Positions 59,088 to 64,000 of a DNA stretch of 64,000 nucleotides are shown here, in pieces; the stretch's first letter is position 1, and every line of letters starts with the position of its first letter. The notes under the pieces are model-generated. The model was not told the DNA's origin. It searched no databases and saw nothing but the letters and a program-made list of their open reading frames with translations. This DNA comes from Psoroptes ovis (Eukaryota; Arthropoda; Arachnida; Sarcoptiformes; Psoroptidae): assembly GCA_002943765.1 (NCBI GenBank), contig PQWQ01000014.1, positions 1,364,001 through 1,428,000 on the forward strand, in the 5' to 3' direction. The translations under genes and the position numbers were made by a program.

Positions 59088-60361
59088 CCTTGTCCGGAGT
59101 AAAGTTAGGAGTGTTCAAATTCAATTTTTTCAAAAACTATTGAAGATGTCTTAGCGAAACTTTAACATAATAAAATTTAGTTTTCTTCAAACCTTATGAA
59201 TGATTTTCAAGGCCCAAGTACCCTAGGGACCTTGTCAAAATGGCCCTTTTGCAAATTGTTCAAAATGACCAAATTAGCAGTATTTTTGGAAATATTTAAA
59301 TTTTGTAATCGAATGCTTGAAATCCATATTTTCACGAGACAAGACAGTTTTGGTCACAAAAATTATGACCTGGGTCATATTGACCCGACTTTAAATGTCA
59401 AAATAGTTTTTCAGGGATAATCACGTGACAACTTAATTTTCATGGAACCAAACATTATCAAGAAGAATATTATATCCTTGCAGTCTTTTTCAACCATTCT
59501 TACGGGGCCATGGGTCCCGATTAACGTCCTATGGGCCTTGGTTGTTATTGCTTAATTTTCGTGCCAGAGATGCCGAAAGACGATGACAAGGATATCCATG
59601 GTCATGATGAGAATGCTATTCTCTCACCCGATCCCTGTTGTAAAAATTTTGGTCCTAGCTCTTCTTTAACTGGGTGAAATTTCCACTTCCTTCAACAAGA
59701 GAATGCTGTAGTGGGGCCCAGAATTTTTCAGTGGGAGAAATGTGTCACTATCACTTTGAGAGACGTGTTGAGCAAAGTGAACTCTTGTGACATCAATCTT
59801 TTTTCAAAGTGATTTGGTCTTGGGTCCCAATGTTGGATTTGAATTTTTCGAAATCTGACTTGCTTTGATTTTAGGGGTGTAATGTTCCACACACTGCTCC
59901 TAGGAACTTCAAATTTGAGGGACAGATCACCAACATTCCAGGCTCTTACATTCTTGAAACATTTTTTTGATTCCTCGGATTCTCGGGTCTTTTTCAACCC
60001 TTAAACAAACGACTAGTCTTCGATCATTTTTAAGCTTTTTCTCCTACTGATGATTGATATCATCGATTTTTCTTCTGTTTTCTGAGAATATCCTAGGCCC
60101 ATCAAAATTTCCCACAATTGTTTTTGGATTCTGGAAGCTGTGAATCCTGGAATTTTGATGATTTTGTCAAAATCATGCTGTTTTTATTGGACCTTTTTAA
60201 AATGGGCCACTCTAGGGTCATCTCTGAGGGAAATTCGAAAATTCTTTTTTTTTTCGATGAAGCATTAGTCCCAGTACTAGTGGTGAAAATTTGGTCCCGA
60301 AACATCAAGCGATTGCTGAATTATTTAGATAGATGTCACCCTAACTTTACGCCGGACAAGG
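59088..60361 (-). mobile_element. Decayed 1.27-kb TA-flanked DNA transposon (Tc1/mariner-like)
   Basis: The left end CCTTGTCCGGAGTAAAGTTA and the right end, reverse-complemented, CCTTGTCCGGCGTAAAGTTA match over about 22 bases. TA lies immediately outside at 59086-59087 and 60362-60363. The interior is much GC-richer than the host DNA. On the minus strand an open frame (59728-59997) contains NVGDLSLKFEVPRSSVWNIT, which looks like the helix-turn-helix of Tc1-type transposases. Downstream the frame is broken by several stops and I cannot find the catalytic motifs. Size and TA flanks suit a Tc1/mariner superfamily member. Confidence 0.75.
59728..59997 (-). pseudogene. Transposase N-terminal relic with helix-turn-helix-like segment
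   Basis: Minus-strand frame of 89 codons within the 1.27-kb element. About residues 20-40 read as a helix-turn-helix (VGDLSLKFEVPRSSVWNI). It ends at a stop, and further open pieces downstream are interrupted, so it is non-functional. Assignment is by pattern only. Confidence 0.45.
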
Positions 60362-60681
60362 TAATATTTACATTTACACACATTCAAAATTAAATATGAC
60401 CACAAATACAAAAAACGTATAAACGTATATTTGAATTGAAAAAAATTTGCGTTCAAATGTGAAAATTCCAATGAAATAATATTCGAAGGAATATTGGTGA
60501 AATATATTGAAAAACTATTTGCAGCACAGAATGCCAAAGAAAAATATTCCAAAATGAAAATGAAAATGAAAATATGAAAAAAAAATCAAACTTCATTAGT
60601 TGAATCGTTGTAGCGAAAAAAAAGTAGTGAAACTCTAGTTGGCTCCGATGTGTGTGTGTGTGTAGCTATCATAACTTGAAA
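60362..60681. other. AT-rich DNA, nothing recognised
   Basis: Short stretch with a GT tract. No gene seen. Confidence 0.5.
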
Positions 60682-60760
60682 TTCGGTTGTCCGGAAAGTT
60701 TTGCCGATTATATCGTAGAAAATAATTGAAAAATCGGCAACAATTTTTCGAATAACCTAA
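60682..60760 (-). mobile_element. Mariner-like MITE, subfamily B, diverged
   Basis: Starts ATTCGGTTGTCCGGAAAG (from 60681) and ends TTTTTCGAATAACCTAA. Reversed core ATTATATCGTAGAAA. No TA on the right. Confidence 0.85.
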
Positions 60761-61703
60761 TGATAAAATGCGATATTTTTTATATAATTTCATATTTTTT
60801 CAGTTTTTGTTTTTTCAACCAAATTACCAATGAGTTTTCCAACAAATATTTCTAATAACAAATGATAATAATAAGAAAAGAGAAGAATGATTGGTTAAAT
60901 TCTCTTGGAATATATTTAAGAATATATGAATTTGAGAATTACAAACTTTAAACTGCCACAAAAACAGAAAAACCTTGCGTACAAGTTTTGTATTTTCATA
61001 TTTTTTTTAATACCAAAAGGTTATTATTATTAGAGTTTGTTTGTTTCATTTGTTTTTTTTTCAAAGAATTTGGATTATTTGGATGGAAAATCATCATTAT
61101 TATTATTATTCGTATTATTATGATTATTATAAATTTAAATTCAAGCTTCAACACACAGCATCATCAAAATTCGATTCGATTCGAAAATGCAATTCATTTT
61201 ATTTTATTTATTTTATATTTTCATTTTTATTTCTTGAATAACATGAATTTCCGATCAAATAATTTCCGGGCAATATTTTTTATTCATTCATATATATTTC
61301 TATGAAATAAAAAATATGAAAAAAAAAGTTTTGCAATTTTCTTATTCGAATAGAATTATTAGAATTATTATTATTAGTACAATTTACAATTGTAATCGTG
61401 GTAATAATAATGATAATAATAAAAAATTGTAATAACATCAATACCTCCGAAGAAAACATACCTCCGGTTTTATTTTCAATTGAATTTTCAATTGAAAATA
61501 TAATTTAGCAATATCTTAATAATGGAAATAGGGAAAATAACGAAAAAAAAAAAAAAATAAAAAGTTTATTGAATTTGAATTATAAATTGACTAGTTATTT
61601 GGGTAAAAACTTTGATGACATCAAAATGAATTTATTTCATTTTCATTTTTATTTTTATTTCATGTTCAAAAAAAATAAATGAATAAATAAATAAATGGGA
61701 ATA
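60761..61703. other. AT-rich DNA, nothing recognised
   Basis: ATT repeats. The phrase ATACCTCCG occurs twice at 61441-61465. No gene seen. Confidence 0.5.
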
Positions 61704-61784
61704 TTAGGTTGTCCGAAAAGTTCTTATCCAATTTTCCGATTATTTTCTACGATATAACCGGCAAAAACTTTCCGGACAACCCAA
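61704..61784 (+). mobile_element. Mariner-like MITE, subfamily B
   Basis: Ends TTAGGTTGTCCGAAAAGTTC and CTTTCCGGACAACCCAA. TA on the left, TG on the right. Confidence 0.9.
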
Positions 61785-62438
61785 TGAAATAAAATAAAAT
61801 AGAAATAAATAAATAATCGAATTATAAATTACAAATAAAGCATCTTAAGCATCAATATTTGTCCAACAGAAGAAATACATGTACAAATACACATACAAAC
61901 ACTAGGACACACTGAGAGAACTGAATGAATTGTGAATCTAATTCAATTTTTGAATCGATGATGATAAAAAATCCATTCACCATTATCAACACGACAAACA
62001 AACAACAACAACAACAACATTAACTAGACATACACTACGAAAATACGCCCATAATTTTAAGAATCGGAAAAAAAACTTGTAATTTAATGCAATTAAAAGT
62101 TTATTTTTCCATTAATATATTATTGTTGTTGCCATTAGATATATACTCTTTTGTCTCGGAATTTTTTCCCGAAAATTCACACTAAAAACATATGAGATAA
62201 ACTTGAACATTATTTTTCATCCATTTAAAATTCAAAGGCTTTTTGCATTTGAAAAACATTTATATATTTCATTCATTCACATTAAGTGTCCACACAATTA
62301 TTTCAAAAAAAAAAAAAAAAAAAAAGAAGACAATTTCATTATCAACGAATATTGAATTTGAAATCCAATCGAAATTGAAAATTGAATCACAGTTATTTTG
62401 TTTTTTTTTAATTGGGTAATTTTTTTTCCATGTTTCAG

Positions 62439-62543
62439 GCCCAATTTCGACCATTGAAAAAGCATCTGTTACAAATTCCTTGCTTATTCAATCAAAGTTT
62501 CAATCAATCGTGGAAAAATTCAATTGAAAAGTATCGAAATTGA
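62439..62543 (+). CDS. Candidate terminal exon, unidentified
   Basis: An excellent acceptor (TTTTTTTTCCATGTTTCAG) ends at 62438. A phase-0 frame of 34 codons reads AQFRPLKKHLLQIPCLFNQS and continues FNQSWKNSIEKYRN to TGA 62541-62543. Composition is non-repetitive, basic and locally GC-richer. Phase 0 fits the donor at 56689 (intron about 5.7 kb) or the zinc-finger donor. I recognise no family. Confidence 0.33.
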   Translation, partial: AQFRPLKKHLLQIPCLFNQSFNQSWKNSIEKYRN

Positions 62544-63146
62544 TTGTTTTTTTCTCTCATTCATTTTAACTGGTCTTAGATTGTGTTTCTAGCTTCGAAT
62601 CAAATTGAAACTAGTGGAAATTAATTAGCCTCCTGACACTATTTGAACATTGTGAAATACGAACATTTTCACGATGGCCAATAGGGTTCTGTTTTTTTGT
62701 TTTTTCTCGACTCAAACGATATTTTATTACGTTAACTCTTTTCGTTTCGTTTCTCTTGCACTTATTTCGATTAGCTTTCAAGAATTTAATTAATTAATTA
62801 ATTGATTGAATTCAATTTGAAATCGAAATCGAAATCAATTTGTGAATTAATGATTTTCTTTTCTCGTAGAAATAAGTGGTGGATGGTTTAGTGTTTTTAT
62901 TTCAATTTAATTTATACAACTGAAATTTTTTTTCCTGACCAATTCAATAATGAAACAGTTTGGTTTTGTATTAGATCCGATATAATTATTATTGGATTTG
63001 TATTTTAATGTGAATCGATTGAAATAAATAAATGAAAAATAAAATAAATTTGAGCTTTTTATCTCATTTATCCATTTGTCACACATGATTAATTGATGCT
63101 AAAAAGAACCGAGCAAATTAAATGAAGAAAATTTAATGAGAAAATA
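62544..63146. other. AT-rich DNA, nothing recognised
   Basis: No gene or notable repeat seen. Confidence 0.45.
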
Positions 63147-63226
63147 TTAGGTTGTCCGAAAAGTTTATTCCGCTTAATCGATAGAGTTGCCGATGAAAAT
63201 CGGCCAAAACTTTCCGGACAGCCAAA
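63147..63226 (-). mobile_element. Mariner-like MITE, subfamily A
   Basis: 80 bp. Reversed core TATTCCGCTTAATCGATAG. Ends TTAGGTTGTCCGAAAAG and CTTTCCGGACAGCCAAA, with TA on both sides. Confidence 0.9.
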
Positions 63227-63377
63227 TATATATTTTGAAATTCAATTTCGATTAGAGAAACGATTAAAATCAAATATCAAATATCGAAGATATTCAACTG
63301 ATTATTCTCATCAGTTTTCAATCAAATTAATTTACGGTGAAATACACGTTTAGACTATTTTTATTCAAATTTTTTGA

Positions 63378-63533
63378 TTTAACAAGTTTTTTTTTCTGGC
63401 ACACGAACCGAACAGTGCTTTGGCTTCATCCAAATATCAGAAATTTTCCAGTAATTTCACCGATGCATTTTCAGTGAAAAATGCAAGCGGAGAGATTTTT
63501 ACAAATGCAAAATGGAAAATGGGGAAAAAATGA
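63378..63533 (+). CDS. Candidate exon, unidentified
   Basis: Open for 51 codons after an in-frame TGA at 63375, ending TGA 63531-63533. It reads NSALASSKYQKFSSNFTDAF, then SVKNASGEIFTNAKWKMGKK. This is mixed, soluble, protein-like composition at higher GC than the surroundings. There is no ATG at its start. CGAACAG at 63415 may be an acceptor with one leading base. It could be the last exon of the gene suggested at 56657-62543, or chance. Confidence 0.22.
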   Translation, partial: FNKFFFLAHEPNSALASSKYQKFSSNFTDAFSVKNASGEIFTNAKWKMGKK

Positions 63534-64000
63534 AAAATCTCGATGACCAATGGCCATTCGAGAATTGTGTATTTCGAATTGTTTCAACATTTGAAATATG
63601 AAATATACATATGAAACAATACAACCGAATACAATACGTCAATACATCGATGATCAGAGATGCACGTGATGATGTAAAATCATCATGTTAGAATTTATTT
63701 ATTTTTACTTTTTTTCATAAATAAATCTTGGAACATTTTTATTTTATTTGATTCATTTTTTCCGAATTCGTCAGTACTGCGGGGGAGTACATAGAAGCCA
63801 ATGTATTTGTTTATTATCGTTGAAAACAGCAAAAAAAAACTGATCCCATGACATTTGATTTGATTTAAAACGAGAGAGAATAGGAAAAAATATGAAAAAT
63901 ATACAAAAATACAATTGACAATTGATCGTCAATGAAAACAAACGAAAAACTATATTCTTGAATTTTTTTCCATTTTTTTATTCTACATCAGAATTTTATA
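63534..64000. other. AT-rich DNA with one GC-rich spot
   Basis: Near 63779 an acceptor-like GAATTCGTCAG is followed by an open frame in two phases (for example TAGEYIEANVFVYYR). It is too short to call. Confidence 0.35.

Noticed and set aside
59196..59420. 74-codon plus-strand ORF inside the 1.27-kb transposon
   Set aside because: No recognisable domain. The helix-turn-helix-like coding signal of the element is on the minus strand.
60988..61305. 105-codon plus-strand ORF
   Set aside because: Mostly Ile/Phe from ATT and TTT repeats, with no domain.

Overview
This is an AT-rich animal nuclear sequence dominated by long non-coding DNA. Exons and transposon cores stand out as pockets of higher GC. 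The organism is most likely an arthropod, plausibly an acariform mite of the house-dust-mite type. The reasons are AAT/GAT-rich codon use with Asn, Asp and poly-Ser tracts in a C2H2 zinc-finger protein, canonical GT..AG splice signals, and abundant GAT/ATG microsatellites. That placement is an inference from style and not from any species marker.

Layout. Positions 1-772 are the 3' part of a coding exon of a C2H2 zinc-finger protein (two fingers), closed by a strong donor. After it come tens of kilobases without any large ORF. A candidate two-exon 3' end sits at 18640-18956 in matching phase and would make intron 1 about 17.9 kb. The rest of the window holds small candidate exons and short ORFs, found by acceptor or donor plus open frame. 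All of these are tentative because chance ORFs are common in such DNA.

Repeats. (1) At least 35 copies of an ~80-bp mariner-like miniature element (MITE) with ends TTAGGTTGTCC...GGACAACCTAA occur, mostly at TA dinucleotides. They fall into three subfamilies: A (15), B (14) and C (6). A 36th diverged relative lies at 20079. (2) A ~1.95-kb satellite of about 44 units of about 44 bp lies at 7051-9003, with recurring four-unit higher-order blocks. (3) A 1.8-kb DNA transposon lies at 48922-50722 with ~380-bp terminal inverted repeats. It carries a broken C-terminal transposase relic with a SWIM-type zinc finger on the minus strand. (4) A 1.27-kb TA-flanked element lies at 59088-60361 with ~22-bp inverted ends and a decayed minus-strand reading frame that has a helix-turn-helix-like segment.

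The working picture is a regulatory gene with very large introns that have filled with tiny non-autonomous elements. No rRNA, tRNA or CRISPR array was recognised. Many microsatellites and homopolymer runs are present, and the main ones are listed.
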